DNA of 64,000 nucleotides from CAZGSN01 sp964371655 (GTDB taxonomy: Bacteria > Desulfobacterota > Binatia > HRBIN30): the NCBI GenBank assembly GCA_964371655.1, contig CAYJOD010000002.1, positions 62,001 through 126,000 of the forward strand, read 5' to 3'. The notes beneath the pieces are model-generated. The model did no database searches, was not told the DNA's origin, and was given only the letters and a program-made list of their open reading frames with translations. The position numbers and the translations under genes are program-made. Below, piece after piece: positions 8,579-17,084 of this stretch (positions within the stretch are counted from its first letter, which is position 1; every line of letters begins with the position of its first letter).

Positions 8579-8659
8579 TCAACGTGCCTGCGCGGCTGCA
8601 ATGAGCTCGGGCAGGATTTCTGGGAAAGTGTCGACGATGCCGGGTGTGCGTAGGGCCAT
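8579..8659 (-). pseudogene. 26-codon remnant resembling the EtfA C-terminus
   Basis: An open frame of 26 codons ends in TGA just ahead of the DUF35 ribosome site. Its GIVDTFPEILPELIAAA aligns without gaps to GIVGDALEILPEITKAV at the end of the neighbouring EtfA, with GAAATCCTGCCCGAG identical in DNA. An inverted-repeat element at 8670-8737 separates the two and puts a stop in frame upstream. It may be the tail of a second etfA or of another lost gene; the match is short. Confidence 0.35.
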
Positions 8660-8669
8660 GCAGAACCTC

Positions 8670-8737
8670 GGTGCGCACGGCGCACCCTACAAATCCCTTG
8701 TCTTTTCAGGATCTCCGTAGGGTGCGCCGCGCGCACC
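8670..8737. repeat. Inverted repeat with GGTGCGC...GTAGGGTGCGCC arms
   Basis: Arms of about 20 bases (8670-8690 and 8717-8737) surround a 26-base loop. It lies in the 210-base gap between etfA and the DUF35 gene, next to the 26-codon remnant, and could be a hairpin between transcripts or an inserted miniature element. Confidence 0.82.
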
Positions 8738-8777
8738 AAAGTCCGGCGGGTGGGGTCGTTGGATCTATTCACAAACT

Positions 8778-9758
8778 CTACGAGCCCTTCACGGCCTTGG
8801 TAATCTCGGGCAGGATTTCCAAGGCGTCGCCGACGATCCCGTAACGCGCGTACTTGAAGATCGCGGCGTCGGGGTTCTTGTTGATGGCGACAATCGTCTT
8901 TGCCGCCGCGCAACCGACCATGTGCTGACTTGCACCCGAGATGCCGGCGGCAAGGTACAGAACCGGTCGGGTGATCTTGCCGGTTAGACCAACTTGGCGC
9001 GCCGACTCGATCCAACCGTTCTCCACTGCGGGACGCGACCCGGCGGCCATGCCTCCGAGCGCTTGCGCGAGATCGCGGATCAACTGGAAGTTCTCCTTCG
9101 ACCCGAGTCCTACTCCACCGGACACGATAACCTGCGCCTCCTCTAGGCGAGGTCCCTCGGAGTGTGCCTTCTGGATCACCTTCACGCGCTCTTTGACGGC
9201 GTCTAGGTCGACCGCGACCTGTCGAATCTCGGGCTCGGACGTCGCCGCTTCGGGGGCTTCGGCCAGGAGCATGTCCGCCAAGATCCCGACCACACACGAA
9301 TCAGCGCCGGTTAGCTCGTAGGTCACCCGAGTATCACCGCCGTATGCCGATGCGGTGATCTTTACAGTCCCGTTCTCCACTGCCAGATCGAGTACGTTCA
9401 TCACGATCGCCGCACCGGCGCGCACCGCCAGTCGCGGCGCCACGAGGCGAGCGTCGAAGGTCTGGGGGACGAGGACCAGCTTGGGCGCCTGTTGCTGGCA
9501 GTACTGTGCCAGTGCTTCGACGCAGACGTCCGGTTGGAACTCGGCAAGCTTCGGGGCGTCAATTCGATCGAGGTGGGCGACTCCATACTTGCGGGCGATC
9601 TCCGCCATACGTTCCGGCGCCGGGCCGGCAACCAGCCAGTTCAGTTCAAAACCTGTAGAGGCGGCAAGCTTGCGGGCCAGGCTCAAGGTTTCTTCCGCAC
9701 CCGCGGGTACTCCGTGACGACCTTGGTCCCAGGTGCACACCACAATTGAGTTCGACAC
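8778..9758 (-). CDS. etfA: Electron transfer flavoprotein alpha subunit
   Basis: A 326-residue ETF alpha subunit. It binds FAD and carries electrons from acyl-CoA dehydrogenases to a membrane quinone oxidoreductase. The FAD domain is clear at the C-terminus: GLGSKENFQLI, then RPVLYLAAGISGASQHMVG, INKNPDAAIFKYARYGIVGD. The start is GTG at 9758 with GGAGG five bases upstream. It is cotranscribed with etfB, 38 bases ahead. Together with the acyl-CoA dehydrogenase here and the EMO-like protein at 23426 it forms a plausible electron path to menaquinone. Confidence 0.95.
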   Translation of the reverse strand: MSNSIVVCTWDQGRHGVPAGAEETLSLARKLAASTGFELNWLVAGPAPERMAEIARKYGVAHLDRIDAPKLAEFQPDVCVEALAQYCQQQAPKLVLVPQTFDARLVAPRLAVRAGAAIVMNVLDLAVENGTVKITASAYGGDTRVTYELTGADSCVVGILADMLLAEAPEAATSEPEIRQVAVDLDAVKERVKVIQKAHSEGPRLEEAQVIVSGGVGLGSKENFQLIRDLAQALGGMAAGSRPAVENGWIESARQVGLTGKITRPVLYLAAGISGASQHMVGCAAAKTIVAINKNPDAAIFKYARYGIVGDALEILPEITKAVKGS

Positions 9759-9796
9759 GTTTCCTCCGGAATCCTTACGGTGCGGCGCGAGTGTGG

Positions 9797-10603
9797 CTAC
9801 TCGATGACCCGTTCGTCACGCAGGCGTTTGACTAAGTCCGTTGCTGCCACGACCGGCGAGCTGGCATTGAGGAACTCACAGCTACCCGTAACGTTGGCCA
9901 CGAACTGGCGGATCATCGTCACTCTGGGCCGACCGACATCCGCGCCCACGGGAAGGCTGTCGAGAGTGACCAGTTTCGGCGTGACCTTCCGGGCCTTCAT
10001 GGTTCGCAGGCCGGTTGGATAGCGTGGCGGACCGAACTCGTTGCTGATGGTGATTACGGCGGGACAGGCAACGTCGACGACCTCGTCGCCGTCTGGTGTG
10101 ACTCGCGTGACCCGGACCGTCGCTGCGTCGGCCATCTCCACGGCGCGGGCGACGGTTACGATCGGCATGCAAAGCATCTCGCCGAGCATGGGTGGTACAA
10201 CTGCCTGGTCTCCATCGGAGGCCTGGCGGCCGCACAAGATAATGTCCGCCCCGCCAACGGATTTCACGAACGCGGCGAGTAGCGAGGCGGTCGCGTAGCC
10301 GTCGACCGTCCCAGTGTCGACCGGGATGGCGGCTACCTCGTCGGCCCCCATTGCGATGGCATGCTGCAGAATCTTGGTAGGATCGGTGGCGAGCGCGACA
10401 ACGTGGATCTTGCAATCCAATCCAGCGTCGCGCAGCTTCAGGGCACACTCAATCGCCTGCTCGTCGTAAGCATTGATCAGACGTGGGATCGCCTTTTGGG
10501 TGAGTGTCTTCCCGTCGTCACCGATCTCGAGCTTTCCCGCAAGGACGAAGTTGTCGACCGCGTCCGGATCGAGGACTTCTTTGGCACAAACCACGATTCT
10601 CAT
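9797..10603 (-). CDS. etfB: Electron transfer flavoprotein beta subunit
   Basis: A 268-residue ETF beta subunit, starting at ATG 10603 after GAGAGG (an in-frame GTG two codons earlier is possible). Hallmarks are the N-terminal RIVVCAKEVLDPD, HAIAMGADEVAAIPVD, and the LCGRQASDGDQAVVPPMLGE loop that contacts AMP and the alpha subunit. It forms the EtfAB heterodimer with the next gene. The gene is preceded by a small unknown gene in the same operon, whose divergent promoter faces a TetR regulator. Confidence 0.94.
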   Translation of the reverse strand: MRIVVCAKEVLDPDAVDNFVLAGKLEIGDDGKTLTQKAIPRLINAYDEQAIECALKLRDAGLDCKIHVVALATDPTKILQHAIAMGADEVAAIPVDTGTVDGYATASLLAAFVKSVGGADIILCGRQASDGDQAVVPPMLGEMLCMPIVTVARAVEMADAATVRVTRVTPDGDEVVDVACPAVITISNEFGPPRYPTGLRTMKARKVTPKLVTLDSLPVGADVGRPRVTMIRQFVANVTGSCEFLNASSPVVAATDLVKRLRDERVIE

Positions 10604-10627
10604 TGCCACCTCTCGCTGTTCATCGAC

Positions 10628-10894
10628 TCATTGCGCGGTGAGATAGATGTTGCCCGACTCGCACCACACCGCGTTCGATTCGTAGCTTGCCGGCTTCTCC
10701 GTGAGATCGACCATTAAGTACCAACGCCACGGCGGGACCCCGTGATCGAAGTACTCGCCGGTCAGCCGCCCAGCAAACTGCTGGCGTCCAGCGTACTGGG
10801 TTCCCGCGATCGGTCCGCCGCCGTCGCACTCGGCACGCTTTCCGGCCATGCTCTCGTCGAAACCCGTACGGACCTGAGGCGGTTCATTGGGCAC
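10628..10894 (-). CDS. Small unknown protein heading the etfBA operon
   Basis: An 88-residue protein starting at GTG 10894, supported by GGAGA seven bases upstream and by an 18-base gap to etfB. It is rich in Gly, Trp and Tyr in the second half (GRQQFAGRLTGEYFDHG, PPWRWYLMVDL) and has two cysteines (residues 23 and 78). No family is recognised. It has no signal peptide or membrane helix. Position at the head of etfBA suggests a linked function, or it may be the surviving C-terminal piece of a larger gene. Confidence 0.55.
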   Translation of the reverse strand: MPNEPPQVRTGFDESMAGKRAECDGGGPIAGTQYAGRQQFAGRLTGEYFDHGVPPWRWYLMVDLTEKPASYESNAVWCESGNIYLTAQ

Positions 10895-10922
10895 GAGCGT
10901 ATCTCCAGCCAGACTCGGGAAT

Positions 10923-10939
10923 TGGCAAACCGATTGCCA
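10923..10939. promoter_or_regulatory. Short inverted repeat TGGCAA-N5-TTGCCA
   Basis: Perfect six-base arms around five bases, in the divergent region between the etfBA operon and tetR. It lies downstream of the proposed etfBA -10 and is a second candidate operator. Confidence 0.35.
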
Positions 10940-10966
10940 TGAGGGTCTGAACGATCACCACAACAA

Positions 10967-10996
10967 CTCGTATCGCACGGTGAGACACGTGTCAAT
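10967..10996 (-). promoter_or_regulatory. Predicted etfBA-operon promoter overlapping TetR-type operator
   Basis: On the minus strand TTGACA (10995-10990), 17 bases, then TACGAG resembles a sigma70 promoter with a weak -10. The -35 is embedded in the imperfect palindrome ATTGACACGTGTCTCA (10996-10981), whose core GACACGTGTC is a perfect palindrome. The same 16-bp pattern recurs at 17026. A TetR gene starts 55 bases away in the other direction. Confidence 0.45.
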
Positions 10997-11050
10997 ACAT
11001 GGCTCTAAACGCCTGTTGCAACGTGCCTCCGATCGTGCGACGATTGGAGC

Positions 11051-11683
11051 ATGAAGAAACCGGCTCCCGGCGGTGAAACCGTAACGGTGACGCGGCGTTT
11101 CACTCGAGCGCAAGCGCAGAAACGTGCCGAGGCGCGGCGCGTCGCCGGCGTCCTCGCCTCGGAACGTGGCTACGGTGCGGTGACGATAACTGCGGTAGCG
11201 GAGCGTATCGGTATCTCGCGTGCGACTGCCTACCGCTATTTCGCTTCACGAGACCACTTGCTGGCGGAGATCATGGCGGAATGGACGCAGCGGATCAACG
11301 ACGATCTGCGCTTGCACCCGCCCGTCGGCGACACGCCGGCAGAGCGTGTCGGAGAGGCGTTCGAACGGGTCCTGCAGATGGCGGCGCGTAACCGCGGATT
11401 GACGTCGGCGCTGCTCCGCGCCGCGACCTCATCGGACCCTGCGGCAAAGGAAGCATTTCCCTCCTGGTCGGGTCCGGTCGATGTGTACCTCACGACGCTG
11501 CTGGGGAATGACCGGGTGTCGAATCTGGAGGAAATCGTCCCGGTCTTGAGCCACGTTCTCTTCTCAGCGCTCATAAGTATCATACAGAGAGGACAGGAAC
11601 CGCAGGAAGCCGGCCAGGTCCTAAGAACGGCGGCGCGGCTCCTCCTGCGGCAGAGTCCGTCGGGCGAAAGCGGAGGAGGCTAA
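11051..11683 (+). CDS. TetR family transcriptional regulator
   Basis: A 210-residue TetR-type regulator. The DNA-binding domain (about residues 22-72) reads LASERGYGAVTITAVAERIG then SRATAYRYFASRDHLLAEIM, a standard TetR helix-turn-helix; the rest would bind a ligand, by analogy with FadR/KstR regulators an acyl-CoA. Its TAA overlaps the ATG of the downstream CoA-transferase, so both are cotranscribed. It diverges from the etfBA operon, and the palindrome at 10981-10996 between them is the obvious operator candidate. Confidence 0.9.
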   Translation: MKKPAPGGETVTVTRRFTRAQAQKRAEARRVAGVLASERGYGAVTITAVAERIGISRATAYRYFASRDHLLAEIMAEWTQRINDDLRLHPPVGDTPAERVGEAFERVLQMAARNRGLTSALLRAATSSDPAAKEAFPSWSGPVDVYLTTLLGNDRVSNLEEIVPVLSHVLFSALISIIQRGQEPQEAGQVLRTAARLLLRQSPSGESGGG

Positions 11684-12843
11684 TGCCGCTGCGGGGAATC
11701 CGAGTCGTAGATCTCTCCCGCTACGCCCCGGGGCCCTACTGCACGATGCTGCTTGCCGACCTCGGAGCCGATGTGATCGTCGTCGAAGAACCGCCGGGAC
11801 GGGGTCGCCGGGTCGACACGGAAATGGGCGTTAGCGAGCGGACCAAGGCGTTTCTTCCAATGGGGCGCAACAAGCGCTCCGTGGCCCTCGACCTGAAGAA
11901 CGAGCGCCAGAGGGAGGTCTTCTTCCGTTTGGTCGAGAAGGCGGACGTGGTGACCGAAGGATTCCGTCCCGGCGTAGCCAAACGGCTCGGCATCGACTTC
12001 GATGCGGTGCGCCAGCGCAACCCCAGGGTGATCTACTGCTCCATCAGCGGATACGGACAGGACGGGCCATATGCGGATCTCGTCGGGCACGATCTCAACT
12101 ATGTCAGTTTGGCAGGAACGTTGGGGATGATCGGTTGGCCAGGGCAACCGCCGGCGATTCCGCTGAACGTTCTCGGCGACTTCGCCGGGGGAGGGTTGTT
12201 CGCCGCCTTCGCGATCCTGGCTGCAGTGGTTGCGCGCCATTCGACTGGCAAGGGGCAGTACATCGACATGGCAATGGCCGATGGGGTGATGTCGCTCGCC
12301 TGTTTGGCGGCTAGCGACTACTGGTCCACCGGAGTTCCGCCGCGTCCGGGACGGTACTACCTCAACGGTGCGCTACCTTGTTACAACGTGTACGAAGCGG
12401 CGGACGGGAAATGGCTCAGCATCGCTTGTATGGAGCCGTGGTTCTGGAGGAAGCTTTGCGCGGCGCTGGGTTGCGCGGAGTACGGCGGTGAACAATTCCG
12501 TGAGGAGAAGTTTTCGGAGATGTTTACGTTCCTCCGCCGTAAGTTCAAAGAGAAGACCCGGGATGAGTGGTTCGCGGAGCTGAAGGGGCAGGAGATCTGT
12601 GCGATGCCGGTGTACGGGCTGGAGGAAGCACTTGCGGATCCCCACAATTCAGCGCGCGGCATGATTGTGGAGATCGAGGACCCAGAGTACGGGACCATTC
12701 GGCAGATCGGTGTCGCGCCGAAATTCTCTGAGACACCCGGACGCGTACGTGCTCTGGCGCCGCGGCCGGGCCAACACACCGACGAAGTACTTCTGGAGCT
12801 CGGCTATTCGACCGCTGAGATCGCGGAGTTGAAGGGGAGCTGA
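11683..12843 (+). CDS. CaiB/BaiF class III CoA-transferase
   Basis: A full-length 386-residue family III CoA-transferase (PF02515): IRVVDLSRYAPGPYCTMLLA, DLGADVIVVE, VTEGFRPGVAKRLGIDF, YGQDGPYADLVGHD. Asp166 in NVLGDFAGGG is the expected catalytic residue, followed by TGKGQYIDMAMADG. It starts inside the tetR stop (TAATG), so translation is coupled. It should activate a carboxylic acid, possibly the ligand precursor of the TetR regulator. Confidence 0.93.
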   Translation: MPLRGIRVVDLSRYAPGPYCTMLLADLGADVIVVEEPPGRGRRVDTEMGVSERTKAFLPMGRNKRSVALDLKNERQREVFFRLVEKADVVTEGFRPGVAKRLGIDFDAVRQRNPRVIYCSISGYGQDGPYADLVGHDLNYVSLAGTLGMIGWPGQPPAIPLNVLGDFAGGGLFAAFAILAAVVARHSTGKGQYIDMAMADGVMSLACLAASDYWSTGVPPRPGRYYLNGALPCYNVYEAADGKWLSIACMEPWFWRKLCAALGCAEYGGEQFREEKFSEMFTFLRRKFKEKTRDEWFAELKGQEICAMPVYGLEEALADPHNSARGMIVEIEDPEYGTIRQIGVAPKFSETPGRVRALAPRPGQHTDEVLLELGYSTAEIAELKGS

Positions 12844-12846
12844 GGC

Positions 12847-12976
12847 GGCTTTGCACGCCAATTCCTTGCCCGTGCCGTTGCCGTCGCCCATGCCCAGTAA
12901 GCTTGAGGGAAAGACCATGCGAATTCGGGCAAGGGCATGGGCAAGGACGCCACGAAAGTGAATTGCCGTGCAAAGC
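12847..12976. repeat. Inverted-repeat element family H, copy 1 (GGCTTTGCAC ends)
   Basis: Begins GGCTTTGCACGCCAATTCC and ends GAATTGCCGTGCAAAGC, with inner CTTGCCCGTGCCGTTGCC facing GGGCAAGGGCATGGGCAAGG. A second copy is at 53059-53190. It occupies most of the gap between two convergent genes. Confidence 0.85.
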
Positions 12977-13025
12977 GACCCGAGACCGGGCCTGAGACTC
13001 GATCGGCTCCGATCGTCGGGTCCGC

Positions 13026-13781
13026 CTAGTACGCAGCCCAACCCGCATCGACGGGGATCGCCGCGCCGTTCACGAAGCTCCCGTCATCGGAGACAAGCAA
13101 TACCGCAACCGTGGCGATCTCTCGCGGCTGCCCCATCCTGGGCATGGCTGCGAGACCAAGGTGTATTCTCGAGAAGCCGAAGTCGTCGAGACCCGCGCCG
13201 ATCGCAATATTTGAGGCCACACCGCCCGGGCAGATCGCGTTACACCGGATTCCCTTCTGCGCGTACATGAAGGCAATATTCTTTGTCAGGCCGACCAGGC
13301 CGTGCTTGGAGGTCGTGTAGGCCGCTCCGCCACGGCAGCCGAACAACCCGGCCGCCGAAGCAATGTTGAGTATGGCCCCACCGCCTGCCTCGATCATGAT
13401 CGGGATGACCTTCCGGCACGCTAAAAATGGTCCGGTCAAATTGACGCCGATGACGCGCTCCCAGAGCTCGTCGGTCACCTCCGCTACGGGCACCATACCG
13501 TCCAACACGCCCGCATTGTTGCAGAGGATATCGATCCGGCCGAAGTGTTTGAGTGCGGTGTCGACCATGGCGGCGATGTCGGCGTCGAGCGCGACGTTCA
13601 CGGTGAGTCCGACGGCGTTGCCGCCAGCCGCATTGATCTCGGATACAACTTGATTGAGTGAGCCGGGATCGATGTCGCTGGCGACAACCGCGGCGCCCTC
13701 GTTCGCGAACTCGATCGCAATTGCCTTGCCGATGCCCGATGCAGCGCCGGTGACCAGCGCCACCTTGTTTCCCAGTTTCAT
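13026..13781 (-). CDS. Short-chain dehydrogenase/reductase (SDR)
   Basis: A 251-residue classical SDR. The NAD(P)-binding motif VTGAASGIGKAIAIEF is at residues 10-25, NNAG is near 90, and the catalytic Ser, Tyr and Lys are in NIASAAGLFGCRGG and AAYTTSKHG. It oxidises or reduces a hydroxyl/keto group, probably on a CoA ester judging from the neighbourhood. Asp38 after VVASDI suggests NAD rather than NADP. Monocistronic, with repeat elements on both sides. Confidence 0.92.
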   Translation of the reverse strand: MKLGNKVALVTGAASGIGKAIAIEFANEGAAVVASDIDPGSLNQVVSEINAAGGNAVGLTVNVALDADIAAMVDTALKHFGRIDILCNNAGVLDGMVPVAEVTDELWERVIGVNLTGPFLACRKVIPIMIEAGGGAILNIASAAGLFGCRGGAAYTTSKHGLVGLTKNIAFMYAQKGIRCNAICPGGVASNIAIGAGLDDFGFSRIHLGLAAMPRMGQPREIATVAVLLVSDDGSFVNGAAIPVDAGWAAY

Positions 13782-13851
13782 CGCGGTCTTCCCCTCTTCC
13801 TCTGAGACTGTCGATTTTCTCCAGCGCGGCGAGCGCGCGAGTTTCGTGCCG

Positions 13852-13919
13852 TCTCGTAGGGCCGGCTATGCCGGCCGAATGTTCCACCCGGCCGGCCGGT
13901 ACAACCGGCCCTACCCGAG
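13852..13919. repeat. Inverted repeat with TAGGGCCGG arms
   Basis: CTCGTAGGGCCGGCTATGCC (from 13852) faces GGTACAACCGGCCCTACCCGAG (to 13919) with a short GC-rich loop. It lies about 70 bases upstream of the SDR start. No open frame. Confidence 0.78.
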
Positions 13920-14022
13920 TTTATCGACACTCTCCTCTCGCGGCCGGCTGACGCCTGCAACCCAAGCGTCGAACTGAAATGTCCAGAGACTGTCAATGTT
14001 AATTCTAGGTCACAAGAGAGAC

Positions 14023-15765
14023 TTACGACATCACTGGCAAGCTCAGGTGGGAAGGATAGGGCTTACTGTGAAACACTTGCTGCACCGCTTTCTGTGCATC
14101 TGCCTCGGTGGCGAGCCCCGGTGTTACGCGAGAGTTCAGGTTGCGATCGAAGCGCGGGAAGTTGCTGCTGGAGATCTCCAGCCGGATGCGGTGGTTGGGC
14201 TGGAAGGTGTGTGCCATGTCCCAAAGGTCGAGGCGGAATTCTGCGATCTTGTCCGGCTCGAGAAATTCCTCGCGCTCGAAGCCATTGCGATAGCGCGCCC
14301 GAATGATGCCTTCGGCAATATTGGCGCAATACCCGTCGGGCTGGACGTCGACGAGCTTGGCCGTGAAGTCGGTGTCCGGGGCACTGCTGCTCGCATGTAA
14401 CGTGACGTACACGGGGCCGTTGACGGCTACGGGCTCGGCCAGACGCGCGCTGGTATAAACAAGCACGTCTTGCCGCTCCTCGACCGCAACCTGGTTCTCC
14501 ACTCCGGGCAGAACGTCAATCATGCTTCTCCCCCCTGCTGTGGGAGCGGGGTCGAACGGGTCATAGACGTAGCTATCGGGAGGCTCGCTGCCTGGAGGTT
14601 TTGGGCTCAATGCCCCATCGCCCCGGCGGCTGTTGGCCTGGCCCGAGCTGTGGAGATAGTAGGGCACAACGGTATGCGGCGGAGGCCAGGAGTCGGTTTC
14701 CTTCCAGACATTCTCTCCCATTTGGAAGTAGCGGATCTTGTGTTCCGGCATGAAGGCATCGCCTTTGCCGGTGAGCCAGTAGTCGAACCACTGGAAGGCG
14801 ATAGGTGCGAGCGTATCTGGACCCGTCATCACTCCAGGGCCGAAGTCTCGCTCGCCGGCACACGTGGGGCGCTTGTTGTAATAAGCGCTGTGATCCCAGG
14901 GACCGAGAATCAGCCGGTGGTGGTTGCGCACGCGTTCGTCGCCATGGAGCTGCAGTGCGTTGTGGAGATCCACGTGGCCCCGCAGGCAGGTGTCGTACCA
15001 CGCGCTCATGTGCAGGACGGGCACCTTGATGCGTTCGGCGCGCGCCACCGCGTCCACTTGCCGCCAGAAGTCATCGTAGGCCGGATGAGACAGCCACTCG
15101 CGCCAGTAGGGCGCGGCTCCATCTTGATAGGCAGGGAAATCAATCAGCGGCAAGTACCGGGCTGAGCTCTTGATGTCGGCGGCTGCCGCGGCGAGCTTGC
15201 GCTCGGCCTCCTCTCGTGCGGCCGGCTCGAGGCCGAGGCGCGAGATCGTGTCGCGCGCGAGGATCGTCCACACCCACGATAACTGAAAGCCCAACTCGAA
15301 GGCCCCGCCGGAATAGGTCCAACCGCTGTGATAGTTGGTCGCGGTCATGTAGGCGAAAACGGCCTTTAGGTGCGGCGGTGCCTCGACCGCACCTTGGATG
15401 GCCGTCCAGCCCAGGGCGCAGGCGCCATAGAGGCCGACGTTCGCGTCGGACCACGGCTGGGCGGCGGCCCACTCGACCGTGTCGTACGCGTCCTTGCCCT
15501 CGTTACCATAGGGCCGCCACGTGCCCTCGGACCCGGCTCTGCCGCGTGCTTCTTGGACCACCACTGCGTAGCCGCGCTGGGCCGCAACCAGGGGGCTGAA
15601 CACGAGCTCATGCGTCGCCAGAAAGTGGTCGTTGTCGTAGGGATGGCCGTTCACCAAGACCGGATGTCTGGCGCCGTCATCGGGCCGGTAAACGTCGGTG
15701 GCGAGTCGCACGCCATCTCGCATCGGCACCATCACGTCCCGTTCGATCACGATGTTGTGTGCCAT
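14023..15765 (-). CDS. CocE/NonD family hydrolase with Cys at the nucleophile position
   Basis: A 580-residue X-Pro dipeptidyl-peptidase (S15)/CocE-type alpha/beta hydrolase with the usual C-terminal jelly-roll domain (QVAVEERQDVLVYTSARL onward). The start ATG 15765 follows AGGAAGAG and gives MAHNIVIERDVMVPMRDGV. The oxyanion/nucleophile elbow, normally YGxSYxG, reads YGACALGW: Cys116 (TGC) replaces Ser. The acid and base regions look intact (WYDTCLRGHVDL; GPWDHSAYY). Family members cleave esters or amides in the cytoplasm or periplasm. The substitution may alter or reduce activity. Confidence 0.9.
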   Translation of the reverse strand: MAHNIVIERDVMVPMRDGVRLATDVYRPDDGARHPVLVNGHPYDNDHFLATHELVFSPLVAAQRGYAVVVQEARGRAGSEGTWRPYGNEGKDAYDTVEWAAAQPWSDANVGLYGACALGWTAIQGAVEAPPHLKAVFAYMTATNYHSGWTYSGGAFELGFQLSWVWTILARDTISRLGLEPAAREEAERKLAAAAADIKSSARYLPLIDFPAYQDGAAPYWREWLSHPAYDDFWRQVDAVARAERIKVPVLHMSAWYDTCLRGHVDLHNALQLHGDERVRNHHRLILGPWDHSAYYNKRPTCAGERDFGPGVMTGPDTLAPIAFQWFDYWLTGKGDAFMPEHKIRYFQMGENVWKETDSWPPPHTVVPYYLHSSGQANSRRGDGALSPKPPGSEPPDSYVYDPFDPAPTAGGRSMIDVLPGVENQVAVEERQDVLVYTSARLAEPVAVNGPVYVTLHASSSAPDTDFTAKLVDVQPDGYCANIAEGIIRARYRNGFEREEFLEPDKIAEFRLDLWDMAHTFQPNHRIRLEISSSNFPRFDRNLNSRVTPGLATEADAQKAVQQVFHSKPYPSHLSLPVMS

Positions 15766-15806
15766 GCGCCGCTCTTCCTGGATGAAGGTTGATCTCCGAG
15801 GGGATG

Positions 15807-16913
15807 CTACTCGTCGATTTCCAGGCCGGTAAGATTTTCGAAGACTCCGAGAGCCTCCTCGACCATGTCGAAAACGATCTGTCGCGCCGGCTTCATCTCG
15901 GTCATGAAGTCGACGCCTTGGCCCGAGGCTTCGGTCATGAACGACTCGATCCCATGATCGATGGCGGACTGCTTGATCTCGGCAAACAGGAGCAGTTGGT
16001 ACGGGGGAGGTGCGGGCTTCGGAGCATCGGGTCTCGCCCACTCCTTGTGCCAGGCGCTGTTGAGGGTGCGCATCGTGAATCCGGAAATGCAGTCCGAAAA
16101 CACGGTGTCGTCGGCGGTGGCGTTGAGGAGCTTCTGCTTGATGATCATGTCGCGATCAGACTCGCGCGAGGTGAGCCAAAGCGTTCCCACCCATACCCCG
16201 GAAGCACCGAGGGCAAGGGCGCCGGCCAAATGCCGCCCGGTGGTGACGCCGCCGGCGGCGAGGACGGGTGTGTTCCCCGCGATGCTGGCAATCTGGGGCA
16301 CGATGGAAAAGGTTCCGATCTTGCCCGTGTGTCCACCGGCGTCGTAGCCGGTGGCGACGAGCACATCGACGCCGGCCTCCAGTTCGCGCTTGGCCTGGCG
16401 TGTTCTTCCCACCAACCCCCACACCTGCATGCCGCGCTCGTGTGCTGCTTCAATGACGAAAGACGGGTTTCCGAGACCAGAGGCGAGCACCGGGACCTTC
16501 TCGTCGAGAGCTACCTCCAGTTGCTTGCGCGGGACATCCAGGGTCATCCACCCCAAGTCGTAAAGCTCAGGGGTGTTCTTGGGCGGCGGGATGTTGTGCC
16601 GCTTCTTTATGTCCTCGACGAAGTCGCGCTGCGGTTTGGGAATCTGGGCGAGGAGCTCGTCGATCGTCCCACTCGGGGGCACCGCGGCGGGGAAGACTAG
16701 GTCGATGCCAAAGGGCTTCCCGTGGGTGTTTTCGCGCAGCCACTTGATGTCTGCCGCCATCTGGTCGCACGAGAGGTGGGTCTGACCCATCACGGCGAAA
16801 CCGCCGGCGTTGATAACCGCGGCTGCAACGTCCTTGCAGTGTGTGAACGCGACGATGGGGAACTCGATGCCGAGCGAGTCGCAGAGCTTGGTGTGTAATG
16901 GGTTCTTGCCCAC
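15807..16913 (-). CDS. Nitronate monooxygenase / 2-nitropropane dioxygenase-like flavoprotein
   Basis: A 368-residue FMN TIM-barrel protein (PF03060). GTG 16913 with GAAAGGAG seven bases upstream is chosen over an upstream ATG. FMN and active-site motifs are YDAGGHTGKIGTFSIVPQI, with the conserved His of AGGHTG, and PVLAAGGVTTGRHLAGALAL. Nitronate monooxygenases oxidise alkyl nitronates, but many relatives are enoyl reductases or of unknown function, and its CoA-enzyme neighbourhood favours the latter. It diverges from the fused CoA-transferase over a region holding a putative TetR-type operator. Confidence 0.85.
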   Translation of the reverse strand: MGKNPLHTKLCDSLGIEFPIVAFTHCKDVAAAVINAGGFAVMGQTHLSCDQMAADIKWLRENTHGKPFGIDLVFPAAVPPSGTIDELLAQIPKPQRDFVEDIKKRHNIPPPKNTPELYDLGWMTLDVPRKQLEVALDEKVPVLASGLGNPSFVIEAAHERGMQVWGLVGRTRQAKRELEAGVDVLVATGYDAGGHTGKIGTFSIVPQIASIAGNTPVLAAGGVTTGRHLAGALALGASGVWVGTLWLTSRESDRDMIIKQKLLNATADDTVFSDCISGFTMRTLNSAWHKEWARPDAPKPAPPPYQLLLFAEIKQSAIDHGIESFMTEASGQGVDFMTEMKPARQIVFDMVEEALGVFENLTGLEIDE

Positions 16914-17025
16914 GGCGACACTCCTTTCGAATCTCTTCCTAGTGGTTGGATTAGGGGGCAATCACATTGCCGTTTTCCATATTGCACAGGTGAGCCGGCA
17001 TTGCAACAGGCGTGTAGATATGCGT

Positions 17026-17055
17026 ATTGACATCTGTCTCACGTCTAGATAGTTT
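17026..17055 (+). promoter_or_regulatory. Predicted promoter with shared TetR-type operator
   Basis: TTGACA (17027-17032), 17 bases, TAGTTT (17050-17055), 30 bases before the fused CoA-transferase. The -35 lies within ATTGACATCTGTCTCA, which differs from the site at 10981-10996 only in the two central bases; GT before it and C after it are also shared. Confidence 0.5.
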
Positions 17056-17084
17056 CACGGCGCTTTGCAGGCCACGGTTCCGCC

